The notes below the pieces were generated by a model. The model did not search any database. It had not been told where the DNA came from and saw only the letters and a program-made list of their open reading frames with translations. A program made the position numbers and the translations under genes. From contig NZ_BMGK01000001.1 in assembly GCF_014640155.1 (NCBI RefSeq), forward strand, positions 124,001 to 188,000: a stretch of DNA of 64,000 bases, in the 5' to 3' direction. Of this stretch, positions 43,770-54,813 are shown in pieces (within the stretch, counting starts at the first letter, position 1; each line of letters opens with the position of its first letter). The DNA comes from Planktosalinus lacus. Its GTDB lineage: Bacteria; Bacteroidota; Bacteroidia; Flavobacteriales; Flavobacteriaceae.

Positions 43770-44363
43770 ATGAACAAATTTTTATTACTAACAGCTATTT
43801 TACTTTGTTTCAATCTTTATAGTCAACAAATTAAAATTTTGAATGGAGATTTTGATTTTATTACAGAAAGAGATACTATCAATTTGATTTTTGAGTATGA
43901 GAGTTTAAAGCTGCTAGCAGACTCAATTCCTGAACAGCAATTTATTGAAAACAGAATAAAATCTTTACAAAAGCGAAATCACGAAGATGCCCATACTTGG
44001 GAAGGTGAATGGCAAGTTGCAAAACAACGATTATGGCCGGAAAATTTCATAAGAAATCTAAACAGAGTAGTTTCCAAAAAAAATCGACTCCATTTTGAAC
44101 AAGGCTTGACTTCAGCTAACTATACTCTTTTAGTCAAAACAAACTGGATTTACACCGGATGGCATGGTGGATTTATGAACCAAAACGCAAAAGTGAAAGC
44201 CACCCTTCAATTTGTTGAAACTTCAAAACCTGAAATTGTGTTGCTAGAACTTGAATCATTTGTTCACTGGGGTGTTCATTCAAACTTAGAAAAACGCCTT
44301 GGAGAAAATTATGCAAAAATAGGCACATTGTTAGGGCGCGTAATTCTCAAAAACAGATTTTAG
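43770..44363 (+). CDS. Exported hypothetical protein, last gene of the pigment operon
   Basis: A 197-residue protein with a signal peptide ending NLYSQ at residue 18. The mature part contains ILNGDFDFITERDTINLIFEY, WEGEWQVAKQRLWPENF and TNWIYTGWHGGFMNQ; many conserved-looking aromatic residues suggest a ligand-binding barrel. No family is recognised with certainty. It is 15 bases after the ligase gene on the same strand and convergent with the hydrolase gene, so it closes the operon. Whether it serves the pigment pathway is unknown. Confidence 0.82.
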   Translation: MNKFLLLTAILLCFNLYSQQIKILNGDFDFITERDTINLIFEYESLKLLADSIPEQQFIENRIKSLQKRNHEDAHTWEGEWQVAKQRLWPENFIRNLNRVVSKKNRLHFEQGLTSANYTLLVKTNWIYTGWHGGFMNQNAKVKATLQFVETSKPEIVLLELESFVHWGVHSNLEKRLGENYAKIGTLLGRVILKNRF

Positions 44364-44375
44364 ATTAATAAAACT

Positions 44376-45230
44376 CTATTTGGTTTCAGTTAGAAAATTA
44401 AAACACGATTCGAGCATCTCAGTGTAATCTGCCGGCAGTTTTGGCTCTTCCCAGGGATGTTTCACATTAAACACATGATCAGCTCTTTCAATGAGCTTTA
44501 ATGTGCTTTTTTTACTCCAATTGTGCACTGATACAGCTTCTTCAACCGGAACAGTTGGGTCTTCAGTACCATGGACAATTAAATGAGGTTTATTGAGCTC
44601 TCTAGATGCTTTTTCTAAATTGAGTCGATCTGCGTTTCCGTAAATGTCTTCAGCAATTTGATAATACAAAGGGAGTTTTTGTTTTGTTCTGCTGTTTTCA
44701 ACATAAATTACTCCATTTTCTTTCCAATATTGAAGTGTTTCTTCATCAATAAATCGGGCTTGAAATCCTGCCACTCCTGCAAGAGAAATAACTTTGTCAA
44801 CCCTGGAGTCTTCTTTAGCTTTGATTATTGCTGTTCCGCTTCCACGGCTATGCCCCATTAATGTTAAAGTATTTTCCACTGAAAGTGACTCAAACGTGGT
44901 TTGTGTTTCAATCCAGTTTAGAACACTGTCAATATCATCCAGTTCTTTTGTGATATTGTTGTTTCCAAAAGCTTCCGGATCCGGGAAATCTATTGGCTGA
45001 TCAGGTGTGCCGCCGTTGTGAGAAAAATTAAACTTGATGAATGCAAAATTTCTTTCTGCAAAATAGTTTGCCATCTGTTCATTAGCTCCCCAGTCTTTGA
45101 AACCTTTAAAGCCATGACAGTAAATAATGGTTTGTTTTGGTTTAGAATTAGTTGGAAGAAACGTATCCAGAATAATTGGTTTGTTGTGTTTTCCTTTAAG
45201 TAGAATATTTTTTTGAACTTTAAAAGTCAT
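44376..45230 (-). CDS. Alpha/beta hydrolase (dienelactone hydrolase-like)
   Basis: A 284-residue hydrolase. The nucleophile is S128 in LMGHSRGSGT; the acid is the Asp in HGTEDPTVP, and the His is in RADHVFNVKHP. YCHGFKGFKDWGANEQM is the oxyanion region. The substrate is unknown: an esterase or a peptidase-like activity is possible. Its start overlaps by 11 bases the end of the AddB-like gene upstream, so it is probably co-transcribed with that gene rather than linked with the convergent pigment operon. Confidence 0.88.
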   Translation of the reverse strand: MTFKVQKNILLKGKHNKPIILDTFLPTNSKPKQTIIYCHGFKGFKDWGANEQMANYFAERNFAFIKFNFSHNGGTPDQPIDFPDPEAFGNNNITKELDDIDSVLNWIETQTTFESLSVENTLTLMGHSRGSGTAIIKAKEDSRVDKVISLAGVAGFQARFIDEETLQYWKENGVIYVENSRTKQKLPLYYQIAEDIYGNADRLNLEKASRELNKPHLIVHGTEDPTVPVEEAVSVHNWSKKSTLKLIERADHVFNVKHPWEEPKLPADYTEMLESCFNFLTETK

Positions 45231-47964
45231 TTTTTGAAATTTCTTTTTCTGTGAATGGTATTTCAGGGGTGCAAATTTCGAGAATTAAAGTGTTTAGTTG
45301 CTCCTTAAAAAACGTTAAAGTTTCCTCACTGATAAAATCATTGCCCTGAGCTCTTGGAGTTTCTTTTTTAGTAAAAGGCATAAAGCCGGATGTGAGGTTT
45401 TTAAAAGAAATAATTCCGGCTTTAGTGCTAATGGGCCCAACACTTTCCTTTGCCATGAATGCATACATTAGCACTTGAATTTTTTTGCTGTGTTTATAAT
45501 CGGTCATTAGTTCGTCCCAGTCTACCAGGTTGAGGTCTGTTTGCTCCACCTTACCTGTTTTATAGTCAATAATTCGAGTGATTTGATTGATTTGGTCAAT
45601 TCGGTCTACTTTTCCTCTTATTTTAACAGGAAAATCCAATTCTGGCACTTGTATGTTTGCTTCCAGTTGGTTTTCAATTTGAGAAATCACAATTTCATTT
45701 CCGGCATTGATTTGTTTCAGCTCCTGAAGCAAAAAATTATGCACATAACGCTTTGAAATTTCAAAGATAATATGATTTTTCCCTGAAGAAATCAGACCCT
45801 CCTTATAAGTATTTATAAATTCAAGTTTAACTTGCTGTTCAACTTTTTGTTGCACTTCAGCAATGCAATTCTTTGTAAGCACTTTATTTATGTAGCGCTC
45901 AAAAAGGTGTTGTAAGGTGTCATGCACGATGGTTCCCAGGGTGTTTGCCGCAATTGTTTCTTCAACCTCTTCCCGGTCTTTAATATCGAGAATATAGCGG
46001 TCATAAAAATCTATGGGGTTTCTAATGTAAGTTGTCAAAGCAGAAGGAGAGAATCCTGATGCTGCCTGAGCTTTAATTTTATCTAAAACCTGTTCAGTTT
46101 TTTTAATTTGTTTGAGCTCCTTTGTCGGAATTATCACTTGGGGTGAATAAACTGTTTCTTGAATTTTATGTGTATCAGGACTTTCATAACCAATTTGAAG
46201 TAAAAACCTGCTTTTTTCACCCGCATTAAGTCCTCCAGCTTGATTGTTATATAACAAGTGAATCAATTTAGCCCTGTGGAGTAAACTATAGAAGTGATAA
46301 GTATAAACGGCATCTTTTTCTCTATGAGTAGGTAATTTATATTCTTTTTTTAAGTCATAAGTAATGAATGATTTATTGCTTTTACCTGCCGGAAGAATTC
46401 CTTCATTTAATGATATGAGAATAATGTTTTCAAAGTCGAGTGAGCGTGTTTCCAAAAGTCCCATAATTTGTAAACCTTGATAGGGCTCACCTTTAAAATC
46501 AATTGAAGAGACAGCAACAATCTCTTTAAATAAATTGTAAAGTGTTTTTGATGTTGTTATGTGTTTATATATATTATTCAGTGATTGGAGTTTATTCCAA
46601 ACTGAATTGAGTTTATAAAGCGTTTCAAGCAATATAAGATCGCTCTTGACCATTATTTCTTTTATTTGAAGCACAATTGCTTTTGCACTTAATATTAAAT
46701 CTGAAACAGCATTGAATTTTGGAGCAAAAAGTTTTTCAATGGAGATTAGTTCATTTGGATGAGACGCCAATCTAATATCTTCGAAAGTTACTTGTGTCAG
46801 GTTTCGAGATTGCACCATTGTTTTTATGGTCTCTGAACTTTCCGGAAGCATTATTTTACCTAAAGGATGATTGATCAGTTGAAGAACATCTTTGTAATAA
46901 AATGCTTTTAGTTCATATTGATGAATTTTTAAATAGTTTTCAAAAAAAGAGGTAGCCGGAAGGGATTTCAAAGGCATTCCCATAGTGACATTCACTGTTT
47001 TAATGTTATTTGGCAACGAATTTAAAACGGGGAGCAAAAGGTTTTCATCAGCCAGAACCAAGGCGGTGTTTTGTAATTTTTGTTCAGAAAAAGAGCTTAA
47101 AATTTCCGAAGCACATTTTACTTGACCAATATTTTTTGAACAGGCTGTAATCTTGATGTTTTTAGATTTTGAGTAGTTGTCATAAATAGTCTTAAAGGGT
47201 TTTGTTTTATAATATTTCCATGAGTTTTTGATTTCTCTGAGAAAAAGGGAAGCACTGTGATGGGGATAATCCATAAAATATTTTTCAGCATTCCAGTAGA
47301 CTTCGCCATTTCCAGCTTCTAATATTTCTTTAATAATCAGCTCTTCAGATTTGTTTAACGCATTGAAACCAATAAACACGTGATTAAACCGCTGTTTTGC
47401 ATTTGTATAGTGTTCTATATTATTTGCTGCTTCCCGATAGACTAAGCCTTGATGAGCGTGACCAATTTCTAGGGCTTTTGAAGTAAAGCTCTCATAGAGG
47501 GTTTCCAAAGAATTCCAAAAGGTCAAGTAGTTTTGAATTAGAGGTGTCTTTTCTTGATTTAAATACCAATGATCAATTTCTTTTATGGAATTTAAATAAT
47601 TAAAAAATTGTTTTTGATCTATCAGGTTTCTATCAATTTCATTAAAATCACCAATCAAAACAGTAGCCCAACTTGAAAAGTTCTCAAATGGTTCCTTTTC
47701 TTTGATTTTCTCATTCTTAAGGTATACCTCATAAAACTCAAAGAGGAGCTCAATTGGTTCAGCAATTTTTAAATCTGCGATTGTTTCAACAAATTCTTCA
47801 ATACTTAGAATTTCAGGAGAAAATTGGGTTGCTTGATTTTGCTTAAGCAGTTCTGTTTTGAGAAAGTTTCCAGCTCTTTTACTGGGCAAAATAAAGATTG
47901 TTGAAGAGAGGTCTTTGTCAGACTTCAGGACTTCAGAAACAATTTCTTGTAAGTAAGTAATCAT
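45220..47964 (-). CDS. AddB-like PD-(D/E)XK nuclease
   Basis: A 914-residue protein. The N-terminus (TIFILPSKRAGNFLKTEL) resembles the inactive helicase domain of AddB, and the C-terminal nuclease domain has GKVDRIDQINQITRIIDYKTGK, with its Asp and Lys of the PD-(D/E)XK site (quoted in parts: KVDRID, IIDYKTGK). With the helicase-nuclease at 50787 it would form the AddAB-type enzyme that processes double-strand breaks. The two genes are separated by ompA and kbl, as is usual in this family from memory. Confidence 0.85.
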   Translation of the reverse strand: MITYLQEIVSEVLKSDKDLSSTIFILPSKRAGNFLKTELLKQNQATQFSPEILSIEEFVETIADLKIAEPIELLFEFYEVYLKNEKIKEKEPFENFSSWATVLIGDFNEIDRNLIDQKQFFNYLNSIKEIDHWYLNQEKTPLIQNYLTFWNSLETLYESFTSKALEIGHAHQGLVYREAANNIEHYTNAKQRFNHVFIGFNALNKSEELIIKEILEAGNGEVYWNAEKYFMDYPHHSASLFLREIKNSWKYYKTKPFKTIYDNYSKSKNIKITACSKNIGQVKCASEILSSFSEQKLQNTALVLADENLLLPVLNSLPNNIKTVNVTMGMPLKSLPATSFFENYLKIHQYELKAFYYKDVLQLINHPLGKIMLPESSETIKTMVQSRNLTQVTFEDIRLASHPNELISIEKLFAPKFNAVSDLILSAKAIVLQIKEIMVKSDLILLETLYKLNSVWNKLQSLNNIYKHITTSKTLYNLFKEIVAVSSIDFKGEPYQGLQIMGLLETRSLDFENIILISLNEGILPAGKSNKSFITYDLKKEYKLPTHREKDAVYTYHFYSLLHRAKLIHLLYNNQAGGLNAGEKSRFLLQIGYESPDTHKIQETVYSPQVIIPTKELKQIKKTEQVLDKIKAQAASGFSPSALTTYIRNPIDFYDRYILDIKDREEVEETIAANTLGTIVHDTLQHLFERYINKVLTKNCIAEVQQKVEQQVKLEFINTYKEGLISSGKNHIIFEISKRYVHNFLLQELKQINAGNEIVISQIENQLEANIQVPELDFPVKIRGKVDRIDQINQITRIIDYKTGKVEQTDLNLVDWDELMTDYKHSKKIQVLMYAFMAKESVGPISTKAGIISFKNLTSGFMPFTKKETPRAQGNDFISEETLTFFKEQLNTLILEICTPEIPFTEKEISKNDF

Positions 47965-47979
47965 TTTATAAAAATAAGA

Positions 47980-48005
47980 AACGCCTCTGAATAATCAGAG
48001 GCGTT
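47980..48005 (-). terminator. Intrinsic terminator of the OmpA-family gene
   Basis: An 11-bp perfect stem (AACGCCTCTGA at 47980-47990 and TCAGAGGCGTT at 47995-48005) with loop ATAA. On the minus strand it is followed by TCTTATTTTTA, giving a T-rich tail. It separates ompA from the AddB-like gene. Confidence 0.85.
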
Positions 48006-48033
48006 CTATATTTATTTAAGATGTGTTTTCTCT

Positions 48034-49443
48034 TTATTTCTGAAGAGAAATTTCAACACGTCTGTTTTGTTGTCTACCTGCTGCAGTTGTGTTAGGAGCA
48101 ATTGGTCTGTCAAAGGCATAGCCATCAGAAGATAATCTACTTCTATCCATTCCTATAGAGGTTAAATATTCCATTACAGAAGCTGCTCTTTCCTTAGAAA
48201 GTCTTTCGTTCAGAGCTCTGCTACCGGTATTGTCAGTATGTCCTTCAATATGGAACTTAGCACTTGGATATTCTTTCATAATATCTACAATATTTTGTAG
48301 TGCAGCATATGATTCCTGACGAATAGTTGATTTTCCTAAGTCAAACAAAATTGTTCTAGAAAACTCATTTAGTTGATTGATAACTTCAACAGTTACTTCA
48401 GGACAACCTCTGTTTGCTACAGTACCAGGAACCTCTGGACAATCATCTAAGTGATCTGGAACACCATCACCATCACCATCAGGCCAAGGGCATCCATTAT
48501 TTTCTTTTGGTCCAGCAATTTCAGGACATTCGTCTTGAGGATCAGCAATTCCATCACCGTCAGTGTCAGGACATCCATTGAATTCAGCTAAACCAGGTGT
48601 TGTTGGACATTCGTCTTGAGGATCAGGGATTCCATCACCATCAGTATCAGGACATCCGTTGAATTCAGCCAAACCAGCTTCAAAAGGACATTCGTCTTGA
48701 GGATCAGGGATTCCGTCACCATCAGTGTCAGGACATCCGTTGAACTCAGGAAGACCAGGAGTATCAGGACAATCATCCTTATCATCTGGAATACCGTCTT
48801 CATCACGATCTTTCATTCCAAACTGGAAAATTACACCAGCTGAATGCTGAAAGTGTTTTACGCCATAATCTTCTTCAAATGCGTGCTTGTAGGTGCTTTG
48901 AAAATTTACACCAAGATTGTCAGTAAACCAAATTTTAAGGCCTACCATAGCATTTGCAGTACCAAAGCCTATGTCATCAACCCAAGTGTAACCACCACCA
49001 ATACCAATTTGTGGATCCAACCAAGAACTGTTTAAGGCATTTTTTAAACTGTATTTAATTTCCCCATCAGCACCGTAATAAGACATATCCTTTTCAGTAC
49101 CAAAACCTATGTCGCTTACACTTAGATCACCAAGTTTTTTGATTCTATTTACAGAACCAGCTGCTGTAAAGACAAAACCACTTCCCATATATCTGGAAAT
49201 TGTTAGTCTAGAAACAGAAGGTAAAATATTCCAGTGATCATCAGCATTGAAGAATTCATCAAAAATTTCTCCTCTTAAGGTTGCTGGAACTCTATCGTCA
49301 ACTTCACCTACTGGAAAAACATCAACCGCATTCATGCCAACTTCAAAGGCCCAGGGGTTGTTTTCGTCTTGTGCAACGGCATTACTCAGTCCGAAGACAA
49401 GTAATGATGCAACTAAAAATCTGCTAAGATGTTTCATATTCAA
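48034..49443 (-). CDS. OmpA-family protein with thrombospondin type 3 repeats
   Basis: A 469-residue outer-membrane protein. A signal peptide ends NAVAQ at 25; residues about 28-215 form a beta-barrel; about 216-350 are calcium-binding type 3 repeats ([15 protein letters not shown], three near-identical units and variants); and the C-terminus is an OmpA domain that binds peptidoglycan ([20 protein letters not shown] and RRVEISL). It has its own strong promoter and terminator, so it is a separate, probably abundant, transcript. A second ATG two codons downstream (MKHLSRF) could also be the start. Confidence 0.93.
   Translation of the reverse strand: MNMKHLSRFLVASLLVFGLSNAVAQDENNPWAFEVGMNAVDVFPVGEVDDRVPATLRGEIFDEFFNADDHWNILPSVSRLTISRYMGSGFVFTAAGSVNRIKKLGDLSVSDIGFGTEKDMSYYGADGEIKYSLKNALNSSWLDPQIGIGGGYTWVDDIGFGTANAMVGLKIWFTDNLGVNFQSTYKHAFEEDYGVKHFQHSAGVIFQFGMKDRDEDGIPDDKDDCPDTPGLPEFNGCPDTDGDGIPDPQDECPFEAGLAEFNGCPDTDGDGIPDPQDECPTTPGLAEFNGCPDTDGDGIADPQDECPEIAGPKENNGCPWPDGDGDGVPDHLDDCPEVPGTVANRGCPEVTVEVINQLNEFSRTILFDLGKSTIRQESYAALQNIVDIMKEYPSAKFHIEGHTDNTGSRALNERLSKERAASVMEYLTSIGMDRSRLSSDGYAFDRPIAPNTTAAGRQQNRRVEISLQK
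48526..48780 (-). repeat. Tandem 81-bp repeats encoding TSP3 units
   Basis: Three near-identical 27-residue units ([18 protein letters not shown] plus GLAEFN-type linker) repeat at DNA level with an 81-bp period within the OmpA-family gene, and are flanked by more divergent units. Confidence 0.85.
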
Positions 49444-49471
49444 TAATTTAAATTTTAAGTGTTAATTGAAG

Positions 49472-49502
49472 CAAAAGTAAGTTGTTAAAATTTATTAACA
49501 AA
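49472..49502 (-). promoter_or_regulatory. Consensus Bacteroidetes promoter of the OmpA-family gene
   Basis: On the minus strand: TTTG (49499-49502), a 19-base spacer, then TACTTTTG (49472-49479). Both boxes and the spacing match the -33/-7 consensus. Transcription would start near 49465, about 22 bases before the ATG. Confidence 0.8.
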
Positions 49503-49558
49503 ACCAAATCTACTAAATTTTTTAAAAAAAATCCTAATATTTCTTTAAATAGTGCAGT

Positions 49559-50755
49559 TTATTTAATAATTTCCAATTCTTTACCAATCTTTGTGAATGC
49601 ACTTAAAGCTTTGTCTAGATGTTCTTTAGTGTGAGCAGCAGATAGTTGAACTCTTATGCGAGCTTTATTCTTAGGAACAACAGGATAAAAGAACCCAATT
49701 ACATAGATCCCCTCTTCCAAGAGCCTGTCTGCCATTGTTTGAGATAATTGAGCATCATACAGCATTACAGGAACAATTGCAGAGTCTCCATCAATGATAT
49801 CAAAACCAGCTTTTTTCATTCCATTTTTAAAATATAGTGTGTTTTCTGCAAGCTGATCTCTCAATGAGGTATCGTTTTCTAAAAGTTCAAAAACTTTAAT
49901 TGAGGCACCTACAATTGCAGGAGCCAGTGAATTTGAAAATAGATATGGCCTAGAGCGTTGACGCAACATTTCTATAATTTCTTTTTTTCCAGTTGTATAG
50001 CCACCCATTGCCCCTCCAAGTGCTTTTCCGAGAGTTCCGGTAATGATATCAATGCGGCCCATAACTCCTTTTTCTTCCAAGGTCCCTCTACCAGTATCAC
50101 CAATAAAACCAGTTGCGTGACACTCATCTATCATAACAAGAGCATCATACTTGTCTGCTAAATCACAAATTTTGTCTAATGGTGCTACCAACCCATCCAT
50201 TGAAAACACACCATCAGTAACAATAATTTTAAAACGAGCGCCCTTTTTGTTTGCTTCTATTAATTGATTTTTCAAATCTTCCATATTGCTGTTCTCATAA
50301 CGATATCTGGCAGCTTTACAAAGCCTTACTCCATCAATTATAGAGGCATGGTTAAGTGAATCTGAAATGATTGCATCTTCGGGTCCTAAAAGCGGTTCAA
50401 AAACACCTCCGTTTGCATCAAAAGCTGCCGCATATAAAATGGTGTCTTCTGTTTGATAAAATGAAGCTATTTTAGCCTCCAATTCTTTGTGTATATCCTG
50501 AGTTCCGCAAATAAACCTTACAGATGACATACCAAAACCATGGGTGTCCATAGTATCTTTTGCAGCTTGAATGACTTCTTTGTTTGACGAGAGCCCCAAA
50601 TAATTATTTGCACAAAAATTGATGACTTCTTCACCTGTAGATATTTTTATGACAGCATCTTGTGGTGATGTTATAATACGTTCTTTTTTGAAGAGTCCGT
50701 TGTCTTTTATTTCCTGAAGTTCTTTTTCTAAATGTTGTTTTATTTTTCCGTACAT
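49559..50755 (-). CDS. kbl: Glycine C-acetyltransferase (2-amino-3-ketobutyrate CoA ligase)
   Basis: A 398-residue PLP enzyme of the alpha-oxoamine synthase family. K244 in [14 protein letters not shown] binds [19 protein letters not shown] holds the conserved Asp and His. The length and [15 protein letters not shown] fit Kbl, which splits 2-amino-3-ketobutyrate into glycine and acetyl-CoA in threonine breakdown. A serine palmitoyl- or 8-amino-7-oxononanoate synthase is less likely given the close match to Kbl motifs. It lies 31 bases after the AddA-like gene on the same strand. Confidence 0.92.
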   Translation of the reverse strand: MYGKIKQHLEKELQEIKDNGLFKKERIITSPQDAVIKISTGEEVINFCANNYLGLSSNKEVIQAAKDTMDTHGFGMSSVRFICGTQDIHKELEAKIASFYQTEDTILYAAAFDANGGVFEPLLGPEDAIISDSLNHASIIDGVRLCKAARYRYENSNMEDLKNQLIEANKKGARFKIIVTDGVFSMDGLVAPLDKICDLADKYDALVMIDECHATGFIGDTGRGTLEEKGVMGRIDIITGTLGKALGGAMGGYTTGKKEIIEMLRQRSRPYLFSNSLAPAIVGASIKVFELLENDTSLRDQLAENTLYFKNGMKKAGFDIIDGDSAIVPVMLYDAQLSQTMADRLLEEGIYVIGFFYPVVPKNKARIRVQLSAAHTKEHLDKALSAFTKIGKELEIIK

Positions 50756-50786
50756 ATTTTGGTTTTTTACAAAGGTATTTAAATTA

Positions 50787-53700
50787 TTAAGCAGATTTTA
50801 CTTGAATTGTGTCAATTTTATCATTTATATATACCAGTAAAAGTTCCTCTATTTCAAATCCCATTTTTGACATAGTCGCCCCATACCTTTTGATTTGATT
50901 CTTATGTGATATTTTTTCCATTCCTGTTTTATAGTCAATGATTGTTACTCTGTTCAATGGAAGAAAGTTAATTCTGTCGGGCCTGAGACTTTCTCCCTCT
51001 TTTGTGTAAATTTCCTTTTCATTGAATGCATGTGCCTCATTATCATAATAAGCTTTTAAAGCTGTGTGTGTAGTAATTTTTAATAATAAATCAGCAATTA
51101 TCGAGCTTTGCGTTTCAGAAATTACCCCATCATTTTTAAATTGTCGCAAGCTACCTACAATATCATTATGAGTTGTTATTTTAGCAAGGATGTCGTGTAT
51201 TAAATCACCCTTTTCAATGGCTTTTTCTTTTTCTGTATTCCAAAGCAAGGCGTTACGTGTTGAAATCTTTAAAACTTCTGAATAAGGAATTGTAGCAGGA
51301 AACTCTATAGCAACCTCTGTAGTTATGGTTTTATAATCATCCCGGGTCTTTGACTGTTTTGTTGGGGAGCCAAACTCATAGACAAACTGGTCTTCTTTCC
51401 ACAGACCTTTTGATTGTAAATACTTGTGAAAAAAAGAGGATGTGAAATTTTCTTTTTCCATCGTATTTTTGTTTGAAAGGATATAGAGTTGCTCCACAGC
51501 ACGTGTCATTGCGACATAAACAATGTTGATTTTATCAAGTTCTGCTTTTATTTTGTGATCATCAAAGACCATTTTGCCTACAGGCCCATAGTTTTCCATA
51601 TCGTTTTTAACCGGTAGCAACATTTCGGTAAACCCAGAAAAACGATCACTTTCTAAAGGATACCACACTGTGTCATTTTTAAAAGAATATAAATCATCGT
51701 CTGCAAATGGATAAATAACAACCGGGAACTCTAGGCCTTTGGATTTGTGAACTGTCATAATTGAAACAGCATCTAATTGCTCTGAAATTTCCACGCTGAT
51801 TTTACCTTCTTTGGTCTCCCAAAATTCCAAAAACTCTTCGATGGTTGTGCTTTCATTTCCTGAAAACTCAAAGACAAGCTCTAAAAACGACTGAATATAA
51901 GCAATGCCTGTTTTTGAAAGCGAAAACCGATTGCAAATAGATTCACATAAATCATACAACGGTGTTGTTGTGGGGAAGTTGAAATCAAAATCGATACCCA
52001 GGAATGCCAAGGCTTTTTTTAATTCGTCTTTTTGAAGTGACAATAAGTTTTCTATAAAGTTATGTTTCTCGTTTGTTTCCTCTGTGTGTGAATGTAAAAA
52101 GTAAAATGCATCTGCTTTCGCTTTTTTATCCTTAAAATCATTAATGGTTTTTAATATGTTCAAAATAAATGTTACTTCAGGAGAGTTTCTCAAAAGTAAA
52201 GCTTCAGAAGAAATAACGTCAATGTTGTTTTTGGATAAATATTCAGCAATGGCAACACCCTGAGCGTTTTTTCGCACTAAAATGCAAATGTCACTTTTAT
52301 TGTAATTCCCAATGAGCAGCTTTGTTACGATTTCCAAAACTTCTTGAGGATACACTTCAAAACTCTTTTCTTTGTTTGTCGCTTCCAGAAACGAAATTGA
52401 AACAAAACCACCTTTTTTTGAGTTTGATTTTTGAGTGTTCCCTTGAATGTATAAATCACTATGACTCTTTGCCTGAAAAAACCCTGAAACAAACGAAAAA
52501 AAATCGTTGTTAAAGTTTATTATTTGGTCATAACTTCGAAAATTTCTTTCCAAAGTTTCAACATTTTTGTTTGTTGACGGAAAAGGATTTGTGCTTTTGT
52601 TGAGTCCGATAAATTGTTCGGGATCACCACCCCGCCATCTGTAAATGGACTGTTTGGCGTCACCAACCAGCAATAAACTTCCGGAACCCTCGTCTTCATT
52701 TTGATGTGAAAGTGCATTTTCAACTAATGGGATAAGATTGTTCCATTGTAAAAGAGAAGTGTCTTGAAATTCGTCAATAAAATAGTGTTTATATTTTTCT
52801 CCCAGACGCTCATAAATAAATGGGGCAGGCTGGTCTTTAATTTCGTTGTAAACGCGTTTGTTGAATTCTGAGATGGGGAGTACATTTTTTTCTTCTTGCA
52901 ACGCTAGAAATTCTTTGTAAATGGAATTAATAAGCGAAAGAGAGTTTACGCTTTTCAACAATGCATTTAGAAAGCCCAGTTCTAAAATCAGGTTTTTGGA
53001 AGTGTTGAAGAGCAATACAAATTCAGGAACTAAGCTATCTATGGCTGAAGCTGTTTCTGACGAAACCCGTTTAGGGTACAGCGGTTTAGTTTCTAAATTA
53101 TTTTGCCAAGCCAACTCAAATTTAATGGAGTTATATGAACCATTTTTTATTTTGTCGAAATATTTTGGAAAATATCCTCCGGAAAAGTCACTGTTTTCAA
53201 GTTGGTTTTCATCTAGAAGAGTAAAAAATTGCTCAGCTATTGAATTGAGGTTGCCTTGAACAGATTTAATTTGACTAAATAAATTTGATTTCAGGCTCTG
53301 AAAATCCTCTAAATTTTTGCTTTTGAGCTTTTCCACATGAACCAAATCATTTTCTTTATAAAGAATGTTGCTAACTTTTTTTAGGTCAGCTGTAATATCC
53401 CAGCTTTTATCATCTTCAACTTTTTCAAAACTAAACTCCAGTATAGTTTTAGTAAGCAACGGGTCAATTCCCACTTTAGAAATAACAAGATCAATAGCTT
53501 CACTTATTAATAAATCGACATCCAGATCGACTTCAAAGTTTGATGTGAGTTTTAAATCTTTAGCAAATGTGCGAATAAGTCTGTGATTGAATCTATCAAT
53601 AGTTTCAACATCAAATAGACTAAAGTTATGCAGTATAAAGGTTACTGCTTTTTTAGCTCTGCTATGAACTTCAGTTTTAGAAAGGCCGGTTTCAAGACAA

Positions 53701-53945
53701 ATAGACTCTAACAACTGAATATGACTTTCGGGAACAGGAATTTTTGTGAAAGCAAACAGCGTGTCCATAATTCTCTCTTTCATTTCTCCCACAGCCTTAT
53801 TAGTAAATGTGATGGCCAATATGTGTTTAAAATTGTCAGGCTTGTCTGACTCAATAATTTTTGTGAGGTATAACTTTACCAAAGTATATGTCTTTCCAGA
53901 ACCAGCAGAGGCGTTGTAAATAGAAAAAGTAGCCGGGTTTTGCAT
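50787..53945 (-). CDS. AddA-like UvrD-family helicase-nuclease
   Basis: A 1052-residue protein. Walker A is [10 protein letters not shown] (11-20), then [16 protein letters not shown] (motif Ia), DEFQDTS (motif II), [13 protein letters not shown] (motif III), [13 protein letters not shown] (motif V) and YVAMTRA (motif VI). The C-terminal nuclease domain holds RPDRINFLP and IIDYKTGME. This is the domain order of AddA, the helicase-nuclease of double-strand break repair. Its partner is probably the AddB-like protein at 45220. It is divergent from the superoxide dismutase gene. Confidence 0.9.
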   Translation of the reverse strand: MQNPATFSIYNASAGSGKTYTLVKLYLTKIIESDKPDNFKHILAITFTNKAVGEMKERIMDTLFAFTKIPVPESHIQLLESICLETGLSKTEVHSRAKKAVTFILHNFSLFDVETIDRFNHRLIRTFAKDLKLTSNFEVDLDVDLLISEAIDLVISKVGIDPLLTKTILEFSFEKVEDDKSWDITADLKKVSNILYKENDLVHVEKLKSKNLEDFQSLKSNLFSQIKSVQGNLNSIAEQFFTLLDENQLENSDFSGGYFPKYFDKIKNGSYNSIKFELAWQNNLETKPLYPKRVSSETASAIDSLVPEFVLLFNTSKNLILELGFLNALLKSVNSLSLINSIYKEFLALQEEKNVLPISEFNKRVYNEIKDQPAPFIYERLGEKYKHYFIDEFQDTSLLQWNNLIPLVENALSHQNEDEGSGSLLLVGDAKQSIYRWRGGDPEQFIGLNKSTNPFPSTNKNVETLERNFRSYDQIINFNNDFFSFVSGFFQAKSHSDLYIQGNTQKSNSKKGGFVSISFLEATNKEKSFEVYPQEVLEIVTKLLIGNYNKSDICILVRKNAQGVAIAEYLSKNNIDVISSEALLLRNSPEVTFILNILKTINDFKDKKAKADAFYFLHSHTEETNEKHNFIENLLSLQKDELKKALAFLGIDFDFNFPTTTPLYDLCESICNRFSLSKTGIAYIQSFLELVFEFSGNESTTIEEFLEFWETKEGKISVEISEQLDAVSIMTVHKSKGLEFPVVIYPFADDDLYSFKNDTVWYPLESDRFSGFTEMLLPVKNDMENYGPVGKMVFDDHKIKAELDKINIVYVAMTRAVEQLYILSNKNTMEKENFTSSFFHKYLQSKGLWKEDQFVYEFGSPTKQSKTRDDYKTITTEVAIEFPATIPYSEVLKISTRNALLWNTEKEKAIEKGDLIHDILAKITTHNDIVGSLRQFKNDGVISETQSSIIADLLLKITTHTALKAYYDNEAHAFNEKEIYTKEGESLRPDRINFLPLNRVTIIDYKTGMEKISHKNQIKRYGATMSKMGFEIEELLLVYINDKIDTIQVKSA

Positions 53946-54072
53946 CGCGAAATTTTTACTAAGATAAGAACATATGGCCAGAAACGCTATTTGGTTTAAA
54001 AAGAATAATCAAAGCTTATAATGCAATTTGTTCTTTATGGAATCTATAACACAATCTTAGCGTTAAAATTTG

Positions 54073-54080
54073 TAAATTTG
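54073..54080 (+). promoter_or_regulatory. Candidate -7 box for the superoxide dismutase gene
   Basis: TAAATTTG matches TAnnTTTG, 32 bases before the ATG at 54113. No TTTG is found at the ideal -33 distance. Confidence 0.4.
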
Positions 54081-54112
54081 AGTTTTAGTATTAACCACAA
54101 AAAACAACAATT

Positions 54113-54721
54113 ATGTCATTTGAATTACCAAAACTAAAATATGCGCACGATGCGCTTGAACCACATATTGATGCAAAAACAATGGAGATCCATCACGGTA
54201 AACACCATGCGGGATATACTTCAAAATTAAACGACGCTATCAAAGGGACTGACATGGAAGGTAAAACCATTGAAAATATATTAATCAACCTGGATATGAA
54301 AAAAACCGCAATTAGAAACAATGGCGGAGGTTTTTATAACCATCGTTTATTTTGGGAAGTAATGTCACCAAATGGAGGTGGAAATCCAACCGGAGAACTT
54401 GCCACTGCTATCGATAAACAATTTGGAAGTTTTGAGGCATTCAAAGATGCTTTTTCAAGTGCAGCCGCAACACAATTTGGTTCTGGTTGGGCTTGGCTTT
54501 GTGTTCATGAAGGGGGTAAAGTAGAAGTTTGCTCAACACCCAATCAAGACAATCCCATAATGCCTGGGGTAGGTTGTGGAGGAACTCCCATTTTAGGAAT
54601 TGATGTTTGGGAACACGCTTATTACCTGAATTATCAAAACAGAAGACCAGATTATATTAATTCATTTTTCAATGTAATTGACTGGGAAGAAGTAGGATCA
54701 AAATATGCCAAAAACAAATAA
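54113..54721 (+). CDS. Superoxide dismutase (Fe/Mn family)
   Basis: A 202-residue cytoplasmic enzyme. Metal ligands are H27 ([12 protein letters not shown]), the His in [11 protein letters not shown], and the Asp and His in [20 protein letters not shown] carries the active-site tryptophans. Fe or Mn use cannot be decided safely from the sequence. It converts superoxide to hydrogen peroxide and oxygen. A strong hairpin terminator lies 26 bases beyond the stop, and is duplicated further on. Confidence 0.95.
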   Translation: MSFELPKLKYAHDALEPHIDAKTMEIHHGKHHAGYTSKLNDAIKGTDMEGKTIENILINLDMKKTAIRNNGGGFYNHRLFWEVMSPNGGGNPTGELATAIDKQFGSFEAFKDAFSSAAATQFGSGWAWLCVHEGGKVEVCSTPNQDNPIMPGVGCGGTPILGIDVWEHAYYLNYQNRRPDYINSFFNVIDWEEVGSKYAKNK

Positions 54722-54736
54722 CATTTGTAACATAGA

Positions 54737-54813
54737 AAATAAAAAAAGGGAAACGAAAGTTTCCCTTTTTTTGCCCCAAATTTACCATAAACTTAACCTA
54801 CTTATGCTATGGT
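54737..54813. repeat. Duplicated structured element, copy 1 (terminator plus second hairpin)
   Basis: A 77-bp unit repeated at 54948-55024 with five differences. It begins with an A7-stem-T7 hairpin: GGGAAAC (54748-54754), loop GAAA, GTTTCCC (54759-54765), able to terminate transcription both ways. A linker GCCCCAAAT is followed by ACCATA (54784-54789) paired with TATGGT (54808-54813) around a conserved 18-base loop. The loop and linker are as conserved as the stems, which suggests more than a simple terminator. Confidence 0.8.
54741..54772 (+). terminator. Terminator of the superoxide dismutase gene
   Basis: Seven-base stem closed by a GAAA tetraloop, with seven As before and seven Ts after. 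It stands 19 bases beyond the stop codon and is symmetrical, so it may also end minus-strand transcripts coming from purF. Confidence 0.85.
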
